Below, one piece after another: positions 43,046-52,890 of a stretch of DNA of 64,000 nt (its first letter is position 1; each line of letters starts with the position of its first letter). This DNA comes from Cyclobacterium plantarum. GTDB lineage: Bacteria; Bacteroidota; Bacteroidia; Cytophagales; Cyclobacteriaceae. The DNA is taken from NCBI RefSeq assembly GCF_011290685.1, contig NZ_JAANYN010000001.1, positions 541,325 to 605,324 of the forward strand, given 5' to 3'. A program made the translations under genes and the position numbers. Under the pieces are notes generated by a model. It was not told the DNA's origin and did not search any database. It saw only the letters and a program-made list of their open reading frames with translations.

Positions 43046-44968
43046 ATGGATCAATTGAAGACATTGGCAATAGCTACGCTGAAAAAGCATTTCGGCTACC
43101 AGGATTTCAGGCCTTTGCAGGAGGAGATCGTGCTCTCCGCTGCCACAGGGCTGGATACCCTGGCCTTGATGCCTACCGGTGGGGGAAAATCCATTTGTTT
43201 TCAGGTGCCTGCGTTGATGAATCCGGGGATTTGCCTTGTCATTAGCCCGCTGATAGCGCTGATGAAAGACCAGGTGGATCAATTGCGGAAAAGAGGGATC
43301 AAGGCAATGGCCATTCATTCAGGGATGAGAAAACGGGAAATCGATACCCTGCTGGACAATTGTGTCTATGGAGACTATAAATTTCTTTATGTATCGCCAG
43401 AGCGCCTGAAAACAGAAATATTTATTGAGCGGTTCAAAAAGATGGATGTCAATTTGATTGCGGTAGATGAGGCACATTGTATTTCCCAGTGGGGCTACGA
43501 CTTCCGGCCTGCTTATCTGGAGATAGTGAAAATCAGGGAACTGGCCCCACATGTACCTGTTATTGCCCTGACCGCTTCTGCTACCTTAGCCGTGAGAAAG
43601 GACATTTTAGAAAAACTCCACCTGAGCAATCCCCGGGTTTTTGTCCAGTCATTTGCGCGATCCAATTTATCCTATGTGGTGCGCTGGGCAGAAAACAAGG
43701 TGGAGCAGGCATTTTCAATTTTGCAGAAAGTCCCGGGAAGTGCCATTGTTTACCTCAGGAGCCGGAAAGGAACCAAGGAGACCGCACAATACTTGCAAAA
43801 ACTGGGGATTTCAGCCACTTACTACCATGCCGGACTAGAGCAGAACCTTCGAAACCAACGGCAAATGGATTGGATACAGGGCAAAACCCGCGTGATGGTG
43901 GCCACCAATGCATTTGGTATGGGGATAGACAAACCTGATGTCAGGGTAGTCTTACACCTTGATTTACCTGAAAATCTGGAGAACTATTACCAGGAGGCAG
44001 GAAGGGCCGGTAGAGATGGGATCAAGGCTTATGCAGTTTTGATCGCAAGGGAGCAGGATTGTCTGGGCTTAACGGAAATGGCGGAAAATGCCTATCCTCC
44101 TGAGGAATTGATCAAGCGGGTGTACCAATGCCTGGCCAATTATTACCGCATAGCTGTGGGAAGTGCCCAAATGAGTAGCTTTGATTTCGATTTTCCGGAT
44201 TTTGTTGACACCTATGCTTTAGATGTCAAATTGGCTTACAATGCGATTAAAGTATTGCAGGAGGAAGGCTTGCTCCTGTTTTCTGAAAGTGTTTTCCTGC
44301 CTTCATCCCTGCATTTTCTGGTTTCTCAGACTAAAATATATGAGGCCCAAATTGCCTATGCCACTCTGGACCCTTTGATCAAGCTGCTGCTCAGGCTTTA
44401 TGGGGGAGAATTGTTTGTCAATTATATCCGCATTCAGGAGAACAAAATCGCTCAACTGATGCAAATCTCAGAAAAAGAAGTAGGCAAAATGTTGCTAAAA
44501 TTAGAGGATCTGGGTCTGGCGGCCTATTCCGGTAAAAAGGACAAGCCTCAGGTGACATTTTTAACGCCCAGGCTGGATGCGGGCTCCCTTCCTCTGGACA
44601 AAAAAAGGATTGCCCTTAGAAGGACAAGAGCCAGGGAGAAAGCAGCGCAAATGATTGCCTATGTCAAAAATAATAAAATTTGCCGAACTGCTGTTATTTT
44701 GGATTATTTTGAGGAAAAGAATGATTTTACCTGCGGTATTTGTGATACCTGTATCCAAAAGAAGAAAGAAAAGGAAGCTGAAGCAATCAATAAAAGAATA
44801 GGAGAAAAAATACTTAAAACTTTAGCGGAGGGAGAAGCGTTTTCTTTAGAGGAATTAATACAACTTGCAGGAGAAAGGCTAAGTGAGCACACGGTAGGCT
44901 TGATCAGGGAGATGGAAGATGAAGGCTTAATTGCCACCGGGGAAAATGGTAAAATCAGAATTAAATGA
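43046..44968 (+). CDS. recQ: ATP-dependent DNA helicase RecQ
   Basis: The 640-residue 3'-5' DNA helicase acts in recombination and fork repair. Motif I is LMPTGGGKSICFQ (41-53). Motif II DEAH is in AVDEAHCISQWGYDFRP, and ALTASATL and RAGRDGIKAYAVL follow in the second RecA domain. The zinc-binding subdomain has the late cluster CRTAVILDYF...CGICDTC. The winged-helix RQC follows, but no separate HRDC domain is evident, and the chain is on the short side for the family. The downstream unrelated gene overlaps its stop by 4 bases (ATGA). Confidence 0.92.
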   Translation: MDQLKTLAIATLKKHFGYQDFRPLQEEIVLSAATGLDTLALMPTGGGKSICFQVPALMNPGICLVISPLIALMKDQVDQLRKRGIKAMAIHSGMRKREIDTLLDNCVYGDYKFLYVSPERLKTEIFIERFKKMDVNLIAVDEAHCISQWGYDFRPAYLEIVKIRELAPHVPVIALTASATLAVRKDILEKLHLSNPRVFVQSFARSNLSYVVRWAENKVEQAFSILQKVPGSAIVYLRSRKGTKETAQYLQKLGISATYYHAGLEQNLRNQRQMDWIQGKTRVMVATNAFGMGIDKPDVRVVLHLDLPENLENYYQEAGRAGRDGIKAYAVLIAREQDCLGLTEMAENAYPPEELIKRVYQCLANYYRIAVGSAQMSSFDFDFPDFVDTYALDVKLAYNAIKVLQEEGLLLFSESVFLPSSLHFLVSQTKIYEAQIAYATLDPLIKLLLRLYGGELFVNYIRIQENKIAQLMQISEKEVGKMLLKLEDLGLAAYSGKKDKPQVTFLTPRLDAGSLPLDKKRIALRRTRAREKAAQMIAYVKNNKICRTAVILDYFEEKNDFTCGICDTCIQKKKEKEAEAINKRIGEKILKTLAEGEAFSLEELIQLAGERLSEHTVGLIREMEDEGLIATGENGKIRIK

Positions 44969-45552
44969 AATTTATTGATGATTTGTTGGGAGGTCTTTTT
45001 CCCGGAAAAAATAGTAAGTTAGCCATCAGGGAAAATTTCACCATTTCCAGGGAGGAAGAGGACAAGGCCTTGGGCTGGGCAAATTCACCCCAGGGAAAAG
45101 CAACATTAAAAAGTATATATGATAATTATCATTTGAAAAAGGCCGGTGTCAACAAAGCACCGGAGGTGCATGTGTTGCAGTCACCTTATGCCAACGGCTT
45201 TGCGGTGAGTTTCCAGGCACCCTTGACAAATGTTGATTTTTCCAGGTTATTTATTGCACTGGGGCAGGGAATCCTGGGATTGGGGTACAGGAAGGTTAGC
45301 CTGGATCGGAAAATAGAGGAAATACATGATCTTGTAAGGGTTACGGAGAAGTACTATTTTAAACCTCCCTTATCCGTAACAGATCCTGAAAATAAAATTG
45401 ATCAATTGTTTGGTAACATTAGTTTGGAAAAAATTTACCTGAACAATAAGCCCAATTTCCTGAAAGTGTTGGTAACAGTTTATGCTGACAGGTTGTACTT
45501 CAAACCAGCACCTTTCGAGCAGTTTATGGATCAATTATTCAAAGCAGACTAA
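44965..45552 (+). CDS. Hypothetical cytoplasmic protein
   Basis: This 195-residue protein has no signal peptide or membrane helix. It begins MKFIDDLLGGLFPGKNSK and contains alternating hydrophobic and charged segments such as VHVLQSPYANGFAVSFQAPLTNVDFSRLF and GQGILGLGYRKVSLDRKIEEI, with an acidic end. I do not recognise the family. It overlaps the stop of recQ by 4 bases and precedes the NUDIX gene by a few bases, so it is a middle gene of a three-gene unit and may serve a nucleotide- or repair-related job (inference from context only). Confidence 0.65.
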   Translation: MKFIDDLLGGLFPGKNSKLAIRENFTISREEEDKALGWANSPQGKATLKSIYDNYHLKKAGVNKAPEVHVLQSPYANGFAVSFQAPLTNVDFSRLFIALGQGILGLGYRKVSLDRKIEEIHDLVRVTEKYYFKPPLSVTDPENKIDQLFGNISLEKIYLNNKPNFLKVLVTVYADRLYFKPAPFEQFMDQLFKAD

Positions 45553-45556
45553 ATAT

Positions 45557-46108
45557 ATGGATAGTATACTTCTAAGAAATTTTATCGGGAATTACAGGAC
45601 TCCTTTTGAAGAAGAAAAAGCGATGATACCTGATTTTTTAGCACTTCTGGATGATCCCATGGCTTTTAGCAGGGATCGAAAAGAGGGGCATTTTACGGCA
45701 TCAGCATGGATTGTGAATAAAAGGCGAACACATACCTTACTCACCCTGCACCGTAAATTGCAAAAATGGTTACAATTGGGCGGCCATGCAGATGGGAATG
45801 AAAATCTCCTGGAAGTGGCCATGGATGAAGCCAGGGAAGAAAGTGGACTGACCTCCCTGCGGCTGGTAGACCGTTTCATTTTTGATCTGGACAGACACAT
45901 TATACCCGCCAATGCCAAAGATCCCCAACACATTCATTATGATGTCAGGTTTTTGATAGAGGCAGAAATGGATGAACCCCTGGTCATCAGTCCGGAGAGC
46001 AAAGACCTGGCCTGGGTGGGTTTTGACATGACGGCCGAATTGGTCGGTTATGAGGGTTCCATTTTAAGGATGTTGGAAAAAACCAGCAGGTCAGAAATTC
46101 TATTGTAG
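45557..46108 (+). CDS. NUDIX hydrolase
   Basis: This is a 183-residue pyrophosphohydrolase acting on nucleoside diphosphate-linked compounds. The Nudix box is LGGHADGNENLLEVAMDEAREESGL (about 76-100). It follows the GX5EX7REUXEEXGU pattern except that Asp replaces the usual first Arg. Flanking features include ASAWIVNKRRTHTLLTLHRKLQKW before the box and HIHYDVRFLIEAE after it. An in-frame ATG at 45482 overlaps the preceding gene; the ATG at 45557, with an AT-rich leader, gives the normal family length and is preferred. The exact substrate is unknown. Confidence 0.88.
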   Translation: MDSILLRNFIGNYRTPFEEEKAMIPDFLALLDDPMAFSRDRKEGHFTASAWIVNKRRTHTLLTLHRKLQKWLQLGGHADGNENLLEVAMDEAREESGLTSLRLVDRFIFDLDRHIIPANAKDPQHIHYDVRFLIEAEMDEPLVISPESKDLAWVGFDMTAELVGYEGSILRMLEKTSRSEILL

Positions 46109-46169
46109 ACCTTACGATCGCTTTTGGTTTTTGTGCCGGATTTATAGGGATGCTACACCCGTTAATTCT

Positions 46170-46177
46170 TATCTTTG
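46170..46177 (+). promoter_or_regulatory. -7 promoter box for the TPR lipoprotein gene
   Basis: TATCTTTG matches TAnnTTTG and ends 14 bases before the ATG at 46192, favouring that start over the in-frame ATG at 46150. Confidence 0.45.
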
Positions 46178-46191
46178 CAAAAAAAATCAAA

Positions 46192-46905
46192 ATGCACAAA
46201 CCCCTTTTCAATATTTTCGCTTTTTTATTACTACTTAGCGCTTGTCAACCGTCTGCTGAAGATTTATTTGATGCCGGAGTAGCTGCTTTGGAGAGACAGG
46301 AGTACCAGCAAGCCATTGAGTATTTTGACCGGGTGGTACAGAAAGAGGGGGACTATCCCGATGCCTATAACGCCAGGGGTGTGGCCTTTTTTGAATTGGA
46401 AAAATGGGACGAAGCCATAGCTTCCTTCAGCAAATCCATAGCATTGGACAGCACCAATTATAAACCTTATTTTAACCGTGGAAATGCCCTGATGGAAAAG
46501 GAGGCCTTTAAAGAGGCTTTGTATGACTATAACATGGCAAATGGCCTGGATTTTAATCAGCCGGATATTTATTACAACAGGGGCCTGGCCTTATTGGGAT
46601 TGGAAATGTACGATGATGCATTGGTGGATTTTGACATGGCCCTGAAGGGTAACCCAGAGGATACCCGGGTGCTTTTTAACAAATCAAAAGCCTTATTGGG
46701 AAACAATGACCCGCTTACGGCCATCGCCACTTTAAATGAAGTGGTCAGGCTGGATCAACGGAACGCATCTGCCTATTACCTGCTTGGAGTGACTGAAATG
46801 AGTGCTTTGGGAAACAAAGAAGCGGGATGTACCCAGCTAAAGATGGCCCTTTCTCTGGGCTATACGCAGGCCAAAGAATGGATTGACGAATTCTGTGAGG
46901 AATAA
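46192..46905 (+). CDS. TPR repeat lipoprotein
   Basis: The 237-residue lipoprotein (lipobox Leu-Ser-Ala-Cys near residue 18) is built of about six tetratricopeptide units. Examples are QEYQQAIEYFDRVVQ, YNARGVAFFELEKWDEAIASF, YFNRGNALMEKEAFKEALYDY and YNRGLALLGLEMYDDALVDF. It probably scaffolds proteins at the periplasmic membrane face. The start at 46192 is chosen because it places the signal peptide at the N-terminus and follows the promoter box. Its stop overlaps the next gene by one base (TAATG). Confidence 0.88.
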   Translation: MHKPLFNIFAFLLLLSACQPSAEDLFDAGVAALERQEYQQAIEYFDRVVQKEGDYPDAYNARGVAFFELEKWDEAIASFSKSIALDSTNYKPYFNRGNALMEKEAFKEALYDYNMANGLDFNQPDIYYNRGLALLGLEMYDDALVDFDMALKGNPEDTRVLFNKSKALLGNNDPLTAIATLNEVVRLDQRNASAYYLLGVTEMSALGNKEAGCTQLKMALSLGYTQAKEWIDEFCEE

Positions 46906-47867
46906 TGGCAGAGATAGGAAAAGACATAGAAAAAGCCGCTTCCCTGTTATCTTCCGGGAAATTGGTAGCCATACCCACAGAAACGGTATATGGACTTGCG
47001 GGGAATGCGCTGGATGAAAATGCGGTCCTTGCCATATTTAAAACCAAGAAAAGGCCCAGTTTTGACCCTTTGATCATACATCTTGGTGACATTGAAATGG
47101 TAAAGGAATATGTAAGGGAAATTCCTGAGGAATTAGCGCTACTGGCCGAAAAGTTCTGGCCTGGTCCCTTGACATTGTTATTACCGAAAAAGAAAGTTAT
47201 TTCTGATTTGGTCACCAGTGGTTTAGATACCGTAGGCGTAAGGGTTCCCAGGCATCCATTGACCAGGAACCTATTGCAAACCCTGAATTTTCCCCTGGCA
47301 GCACCCAGTGCGAACCCATTTGGCTATATCAGCCCTACAGCAGCCATTCATGTTCAGGACCAGTTGGGTAAAAAAGTGCCTTATATTTTAGATGGAGGAA
47401 CCTGCGAGGTGGGACTGGAAAGCACTATTGTGGGAATGGAGCAGGGACAGGTAATCATTTACCGGCTTGGCGGAATTTCTGTCAATCACATTGAATCGGT
47501 CGTTGGGAAAGTGTTGATTTTACCTCAGTCCAGCAGTAACCCCAAATCACCAGGTATGTTGAAGAGCCATTATGCTCCCAGAAAACCAATGGTCCTTGGA
47601 AATCTGGACGAATTAATGATCAAGCATCGACAGAAAGGAACTGTTTTTGCAGTCCTTACTTTTAACCGGTCAATACCGGAGGTGCCCGCTGACTTGCAGT
47701 TTGAATTGAGCCCTGAGGGAGACTACGATGAGGCTGCAAGAAACCTGTTTTTAGCCATGAGAGCATTGGATAATTCCAAAGCGGAAATTATTCTGGCGGA
47801 AGAGCTTCCGGAAATTAATTTGGGAAAAGCCATAAATGATCGGTTGAGACGGGCTTCTGCCAAATAA
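46905..47867 (+). CDS. L-threonylcarbamoyladenylate synthase (Sua5/TsaC)
   Basis: It makes threonylcarbamoyl-AMP from Thr, bicarbonate and ATP for the t6A modification at position 37 of ANN-decoding tRNAs. The 320-residue chain has the N-terminal YrdC fold: LVAIPTETVYGLAGNALDENAV (about 19-40), FKTKKRPSFDPLIIHL, FWPGPLTLLLPKK and LAAPSANPFGYISPT. The C-terminal Sua5 domain follows SPGMLKSHYAPRKP. The length identifies the two-domain Sua5 type rather than the short TsaC. It is translationally linked to the TPR gene and followed by pgk. Confidence 0.92.
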   Translation: MAEIGKDIEKAASLLSSGKLVAIPTETVYGLAGNALDENAVLAIFKTKKRPSFDPLIIHLGDIEMVKEYVREIPEELALLAEKFWPGPLTLLLPKKKVISDLVTSGLDTVGVRVPRHPLTRNLLQTLNFPLAAPSANPFGYISPTAAIHVQDQLGKKVPYILDGGTCEVGLESTIVGMEQGQVIIYRLGGISVNHIESVVGKVLILPQSSSNPKSPGMLKSHYAPRKPMVLGNLDELMIKHRQKGTVFAVLTFNRSIPEVPADLQFELSPEGDYDEAARNLFLAMRALDNSKAEIILAEELPEINLGKAINDRLRRASAK

Positions 47868-47873
47868 AATGCT

Positions 47874-47881
47874 TATTTTTG
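47874..47881 (+). promoter_or_regulatory. -7 promoter box for pgk
   Basis: TATTTTTG matches TAnnTTTG and ends 23 bases before the pgk ATG, so pgk can be transcribed apart from the upstream genes. Confidence 0.4.
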
Positions 47882-47904
47882 AATGAGTTTTAAACCTACA
47901 ACGT

Positions 47905-49104
47905 ATGAATAAAAGAATTAAGATTGTGGATAATGTTGATTTTAAGGGAAAAAAAGCCCTGGTTAGGGTGGATTTTAATGTACCCCTGGACGATAATTTC
48001 AATGTTACAGACGATACCCGGATTGTTTCGGCTCTACCTACCATCAAAAAAATCCTAAAGGACGGAGGTGCCGTCATTCTAATGTCCCACTTGGGAAGGC
48101 CAAAATCAGGTCCTGAAGATAAGTTTTCCCTGCGGCACATCATTACGGAGCTGAATAAGCAATTGGAGTTATCCGTGCAGTTTGCCAAAGATTGCATAGG
48201 TCGTGAAGCCAGCCAGTTGGCTACCAGTTTAAATCCAGGTGAAGTTCTGCTTTTGGAAAATCTCAGGTTTTATAAGGAAGAAGAAAAAGGAGATAAGGAA
48301 TTTGCCGGAAAATTGGCCAAATTGGGAGACATTTACGTCAATGATGCTTTTGGGACTGCCCACAGGGCGCATGCCTCTACTGCGGTGGTGGCTGAATTTT
48401 TTAACGATAAAGTTGCCGGATACCTGATGAACGCCGAGTTGAAAAATGCCGAGAAGGTTTTGGGAGAACCGGAAAGGCCTTTTACCGCCATCATGGGAGG
48501 TGCTAAAATTTCCGACAAGATACTTCTGATAGACAAATTATTAGATAAGGTAGATAACCTGATCATTGGGGGTGGTATGTCTTATACTTTCGCCAAAGCA
48601 CAGGGAGGAAACATTGGTGATTCCCTGCTGGAGGCAGATAAAATGGAATTGGCCTTGCAGTTGTTAGAAAAGGCAAAACAAAAAAATGTCAATCTCTATT
48701 TACCCGAGGATTCAGTTACTTCAAAGGCTTTTGCCAATGATGCAGAACAAGGTACTGCCCGAAAAGGGGAAATTCCTGATGGCTGGATGGGATTGGACAT
48801 AGGACCTGAAAGCAGAAAGAAATTCGCTGAAGTAATCCTTTCCTCTAAAACCGTCTTATGGAATGGTCCGATGGGTGTATTTGAAATGAGTAGTTTCGAA
48901 AAAGGTACCAAATCCATAGCTGAGGCAGTTGTTTCCGCTACGGAAAAAGGAGCTTTTACACTGATTGGAGGGGGAGATTCTGCCGCTGCAGTCAATAAGT
49001 TCGGATTTGGAGAAAGGGTATCTTTCGTTTCTACCGGTGGAGGAGCCTTACTCGAACTCATGGAGGGCAAAGTCCTGCCAGGAGTTAAGGCGCTTGAGCC
49101 ATAG
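47905..49104 (+). CDS. pgk: Phosphoglycerate kinase
   Basis: This glycolytic enzyme transfers phosphate between 1,3-bisphosphoglycerate and ADP. The 399 residues match the usual length. The signature [24 protein letters not shown] is near residues 13-36. The substrate-binding [11 protein letters not shown], the [14 protein letters not shown] block, GGAKISDKI and the ATP-binding [13 protein letters not shown] all follow in the right order. The sequence is complete and in the expected context of core genes. Confidence 0.97.
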   Translation: MNKRIKIVDNVDFKGKKALVRVDFNVPLDDNFNVTDDTRIVSALPTIKKILKDGGAVILMSHLGRPKSGPEDKFSLRHIITELNKQLELSVQFAKDCIGREASQLATSLNPGEVLLLENLRFYKEEEKGDKEFAGKLAKLGDIYVNDAFGTAHRAHASTAVVAEFFNDKVAGYLMNAELKNAEKVLGEPERPFTAIMGGAKISDKILLIDKLLDKVDNLIIGGGMSYTFAKAQGGNIGDSLLEADKMELALQLLEKAKQKNVNLYLPEDSVTSKAFANDAEQGTARKGEIPDGWMGLDIGPESRKKFAEVILSSKTVLWNGPMGVFEMSSFEKGTKSIAEAVVSATEKGAFTLIGGGDSAAAVNKFGFGERVSFVSTGGGALLELMEGKVLPGVKALEP

Positions 49105-49313
49105 TAATACCTATACAGAGGCTGCTTGAAATCAAAAGTGTGGACTTTCTTCCTTTGGATGCATTTTCTTTGTGATAGTTTTCCAGTTTGGCAGATTCAT
49201 ACTAGGATTTGAAGCAGCCTTTGATTGACTTTTTGGATTTGTGTAGACAAGATTTTGGGAAGGTCAGCGTTTTTGCTATAAATGGTAATGCATTAATCCT
49301 GATTAAACCTATC

Positions 49314-49321
49314 TAAGTTTG
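49314..49321 (+). promoter_or_regulatory. -7 promoter box for the gldA-gldF-gldG operon
   Basis: TAAGTTTG matches TAnnTTTG and ends 34 bases before the ATG at 49356. The in-frame TTG at 49332 would lie at the start of the transcript and is less likely. Confidence 0.45.
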
Positions 49322-49355
49322 TCAGATTCCATTGAATTTAGCGTTAATTGCTTTT

Positions 49356-50264
49356 ATGTCCATATCCATTCAGCAGCTTTCCAAAAGTTTCGGTCACCAG
49401 CAGGTTTTGAAAGGAATTAGTTTTCAAGCCAATCCGGGTCAGGTGCTGGGATTTTTAGGCCCCAATGGGGCAGGGAAATCTACTACTATGAAAATTCTTA
49501 CCGGCTACCTCACAGCCGATGGGGGAGAGGTTTTGGTAAATGGTATTGCCGTGGATAAGCATCCAAAAACGGCCAGCAAATTGATGGGTTATCTTCCGGA
49601 ACACAATCCTTTGTACCCTGAAATGTACATTTCAGAATTTCTTTCTTTTATGGGGGGATTGTACCAGATGGATGGCAAATTGCTTAAGGGAAGGATACAA
49701 TTGGTGATGGAGCAATGCGGGTTGACGGCGGAACGGAACAAAAAAATCGGCTTGCTGTCAAAGGGGTATAAACAAAGGGTAGGCCTGGCCAAAAGTTTGT
49801 TACATGATCCTGAAATCATCATTTTGGATGAGCCTACATCTGGTCTTGATCCCAATCAGCTGGTTGAAATAAGACAGTTGATCAAACATGTAAGCGTCAA
49901 TAAAACGTTGATTCTCAGTACGCATATCATGCAGGAAGTTGAAGCGCTTTGCGACAAAGTGGTGATCATTCATAAAGGTAAAATTGTAGCCCAGGACCTC
50001 TTGAAGCAGCTCAAATCCGGCCAGGAGGATTTTCATCTTATTCTGGAAACAGAAGAACCGGTGCAGAAGTCCTGGTTGGAAGGAATGGCTTACAGTCATT
50101 TTGTCCACACCAACCCCTGCAGGATTGAATTTTCCTGTGAGGACCCAAAAAGATTAAGGCAAGAGCTGTTGGTGTTGATCCGGGACAAGCAATTAAATTT
50201 AGTCAGTATCAGACAAGAGGAAAAGAACCTGGAGTCGGTATTTTACAGATTAACCCAAAATTAA
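49356..50264 (+). CDS. gldA: Gliding motility ABC transporter ATP-binding protein GldA
   Basis: This ATPase subunit of the GldAFG transporter is needed for gliding in Flavobacterium. The Walker A loop is GPNGAGKSTTMKIL (35-48), the signature LLSKGYKQRVGLAKSLL lies at about 130, and Walker B is IIILDEPTSGLDP. The H-loop is STHIMQEVE. It is the first gene of a tight operon, with gldF 4 bases downstream. Gliding by GldA in this organism is inferred from gene order. Confidence 0.92.
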   Translation: MSISIQQLSKSFGHQQVLKGISFQANPGQVLGFLGPNGAGKSTTMKILTGYLTADGGEVLVNGIAVDKHPKTASKLMGYLPEHNPLYPEMYISEFLSFMGGLYQMDGKLLKGRIQLVMEQCGLTAERNKKIGLLSKGYKQRVGLAKSLLHDPEIIILDEPTSGLDPNQLVEIRQLIKHVSVNKTLILSTHIMQEVEALCDKVVIIHKGKIVAQDLLKQLKSGQEDFHLILETEEPVQKSWLEGMAYSHFVHTNPCRIEFSCEDPKRLRQELLVLIRDKQLNLVSIRQEEKNLESVFYRLTQN

Positions 50265-50267
50265 GGT

Positions 50268-50990
50268 ATGTTGAGCCTTTTCTTTAAAGAAGTAAATGCA
50301 TTTTTCAGCAACCTTGCCGCTTACCTGATTACCAGTATTTTTTTGGTTGCCCTGGGACTGATTGTCTGGGTTTTTCAAGGTACCAGTGTACTCGATTACG
50401 GATATGCCGATCTGGATCCATTGTTCAGCTATACACCCTTTGTTTTTGTTTTCCTGATTCCCGCGATCACCATGAGGATGGTGGCAGAGGAAAAAAGATC
50501 CGGGACCTGGGAACTGCTCAAAACATCTCCCCTGAGAAGCCATCACATCGTACTGGCCAAGTATTTTGCCTCCCTGGTGTTGCTATTTTTTACCCTTTTG
50601 CCTACTTTGATTTACTATCTGAGCATCGTGCAGCTGGGCGACCCGGTTGGAAATATTGATAGTGCTGGTTTTTTTGGTGCGTACATAGGCTTATTACTTT
50701 TGGGGGCTTTATTTGCAGCCATTGGTTTGTTCAGTTCATCTCTCACTTCCAATCAAATAGTGGCATTCGTCATTGCTGTATTTATTTGTTTTCTACTCTA
50801 TGGAGGCCTGGGAGCACTGGCTGCACTGACCACGGGCGAATGGGCTGTATTTCTGGAAGGTATGGGGATCAGCTTTCATTACGGACAAATGGGTAGAGGG
50901 GTCATCGTATCAGAAAACCTGTTTTATTTTTTTGGGATGATCCTGACCTGGCTGGTATTTACATGGATTTTGATCGGGAGACATGACTAA
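50268..50990 (+). CDS. gldF: Gliding motility ABC transporter permease GldF
   Basis: The 240-residue integral membrane protein has six hydrophobic segments. It carries GldF/ABC-2 permease features: the early FFKEVNAFFSNLAAYLITSIFL, ITMRMVAEEKRSGTWELLKTSPLRSHHIVLAKY, and the C-terminal FYFFGMILTWLVFTWILI. It lies between gldA and gldG, overlapping gldG by 8 bases. Together the genes make the ABC complex; the substrate is still unknown. Confidence 0.92.
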   Translation: MLSLFFKEVNAFFSNLAAYLITSIFLVALGLIVWVFQGTSVLDYGYADLDPLFSYTPFVFVFLIPAITMRMVAEEKRSGTWELLKTSPLRSHHIVLAKYFASLVLLFFTLLPTLIYYLSIVQLGDPVGNIDSAGFFGAYIGLLLLGALFAAIGLFSSSLTSNQIVAFVIAVFICFLLYGGLGALAALTTGEWAVFLEGMGISFHYGQMGRGVIVSENLFYFFGMILTWLVFTWILIGRHD

Positions 50991-52665
50991 AAATAGCAAA
51001 AATATGCTTCTCGGGCTGTTGGCCATCCTGCTCATTTGGGTTCTGGTTCTGGGCTTGAGTGAATGGTGGAAATTCAGACTGGATCTTACTGAAGAAGGGC
51101 GGTTTACTATCGGCAAGGCTACGAAGGAAGTATTGGCAAATATGGATAGTCCCCTGGAGGTAGAGGTGCTGCTCAATGGCGATTTACCTCCGGGAATGAT
51201 GCGTTTTCAAAAGGGAATAGTAGAGACCCTGAAGATCTTTCGCGCCTATAGCAATGAGGATATCAATATAAAATACAATGACCCTTTGCAAATGGATAAG
51301 GCATCCAGAGATGATTACATTCAGATGCTTGCTGCTTATGGGATAAATCCAACCAATCTTTACAGCACACAAAATGGAGCACAAACCACTAAATTGATTT
51401 TTCCGGGCATCATGTTGAGAAGCCAGGACTATGAATTGGGCGTATTGTTACTGAAAGGAGAGATGGGAATGGGGCCGGATGAAATCCTCAATTTATCCAT
51501 AGAGAACCTTGAATTCGAAATCAGCCAGGCGATAAAAAGGCTTTATACCCGTAACAAAAAGGCGGTAGGTGTGATCATCGGGCAAGGTGAAATGGGTGAG
51601 GATGAAGGTTTTGGCATGGTGGAGGCACTGAATGAAGATTATGAGGTATACAAGGTACCTTTTGACCAGGCCGAATCGGTAGAGGACCTTTTGGCCTTTG
51701 AGGCTTTACTGGTGGCAGGGCCCAGGGAAGCTTATGGGGAGCGAGAAAAATACCTTTTAGATCAGTACCTGATGTACGGAGGAAACCTGTTGTTTTTTGT
51801 TGATCAGATGGTCGTTAATCTTGAGGAAGCAGGAGGAGACGGTACGGTAGCCATGCCTTTCGATACAGGACTTGATGATTTACTGTTTCGTTATGGTGTA
51901 CGGATCAACCGGGACCTTATACAGGATCTCAATTTTGGTTACCACCCGGTAGTGGCAGGTGAATTTGGAGATCAGGCTCAGATCATTTCTTTACCCTGGC
52001 CTTTTTACATACAGGCGGGTAAAATGGCCGATCACCCGATTACCAAAGGTTTGGATCAGGTACAGTTTCGCTTTGCGAGTACCCTGGATACAGTAAAGGC
52101 GGATGGGGTAAGCAAAACTCCCTTGATATTCAGCAGTGAATACAGCAAAAAACAGAGTGCCCCTGTCAGGGTGGCCTTTGAAGACATGTCAACCGAACCC
52201 GATGTGAACTCTTTTACCGCGGGAAGCCTTCCCCTGGTTTACCTTTTGGAAGGTAACTTCACTTCCTTTTTCAAAAACAGGTTTGTGCCAGAGGAATTTG
52301 ATGAAGGGGCATTTATTGCAGAGGGTAATCAGGGCAGGGTATTGGTAGCTGGTGATGCGGATATTGTAAAAAGCTGGATAGACCCCCGGGAAAAAAGTCC
52401 AGTCCCCTTAGGTGCGAATCCTTACTCGGAAAATGTAATGGCCAACAGGGAATTTTTGCAGCATGCCGTAAACTACCTGGTGGATCCGGATGGAATAATG
52501 GCGGCCAAAAGGAAGGATTTTCAAATCAGACCTTTGAATAAGGTGAAAATAAAACAGCAAAAAACGCTATGGCAATCCATCAATATCTTTTTCCCTGTAG
52601 CAATGATCTTATTTTTGGGTTATCTGCAATATGTTTTCAGAAAAAGGAAATATGAAAAGGGGTGA
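50983..52665 (+). CDS. gldG: Gliding motility-associated ABC transporter substrate-binding protein GldG
   Basis: This 560-residue protein has an N-terminal membrane anchor (about 8-30), a C-terminal helix (about 530-550) and a large extracytoplasmic middle. The pattern is that of GldG: WWKFRLDLTEEGRFTIGKATKEVL, LEVEVLLNGDLPPGMMRFQKGI, GVIIGQGEMGEDEGFGMVEALNEDYEVYKV and ALLVAGPREAYGEREKYLLDQYLMYGGNLLFF. Its ATG lies inside gldF. It is a full-length separate gene (in some species gldF and gldG are fused). Confidence 0.93.
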   Translation: MTKNSKNMLLGLLAILLIWVLVLGLSEWWKFRLDLTEEGRFTIGKATKEVLANMDSPLEVEVLLNGDLPPGMMRFQKGIVETLKIFRAYSNEDINIKYNDPLQMDKASRDDYIQMLAAYGINPTNLYSTQNGAQTTKLIFPGIMLRSQDYELGVLLLKGEMGMGPDEILNLSIENLEFEISQAIKRLYTRNKKAVGVIIGQGEMGEDEGFGMVEALNEDYEVYKVPFDQAESVEDLLAFEALLVAGPREAYGEREKYLLDQYLMYGGNLLFFVDQMVVNLEEAGGDGTVAMPFDTGLDDLLFRYGVRINRDLIQDLNFGYHPVVAGEFGDQAQIISLPWPFYIQAGKMADHPITKGLDQVQFRFASTLDTVKADGVSKTPLIFSSEYSKKQSAPVRVAFEDMSTEPDVNSFTAGSLPLVYLLEGNFTSFFKNRFVPEEFDEGAFIAEGNQGRVLVAGDADIVKSWIDPREKSPVPLGANPYSENVMANREFLQHAVNYLVDPDGIMAAKRKDFQIRPLNKVKIKQQKTLWQSINIFFPVAMILFLGYLQYVFRKRKYEKG

Positions 52666-52830
52666 ACAGGGAGAATTGGCCCAATCAGGTTAATTTTATA
52701 CCATCAATTCAATTCCTGATGAGGCCTTTTATGATTTTATTTATAACTTTACCCTGTTAAATCCATTGGATGAATGAGTGGAATCAAATAAAGCGAAACC
52801 GAGAGGCTAATGGTTCCTGATATCATCATT

Positions 52831-52866
52831 TTTGTGGTGCTCATAACAAACAGTGATTTATATTTG
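52831..52866 (+). promoter_or_regulatory. Promoter of dnaN
   Basis: TTTG at 52831-52834 (-33) and TATATTTG at 52859-52866 (-7) are separated by 24 bases. The -7 box ends 24 bases before the dnaN ATG. Confidence 0.45.
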
Positions 52867-52890
52867 ACCTACTTATAAAAGATTATACAT

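Noticed and set aside
43046-46108. Defence-island idea for recQ, hypothetical and NUDIX genes
   Set aside because: RecQ and NUDIX are ordinary housekeeping proteins here, and no nuclease or effector partner is seen.
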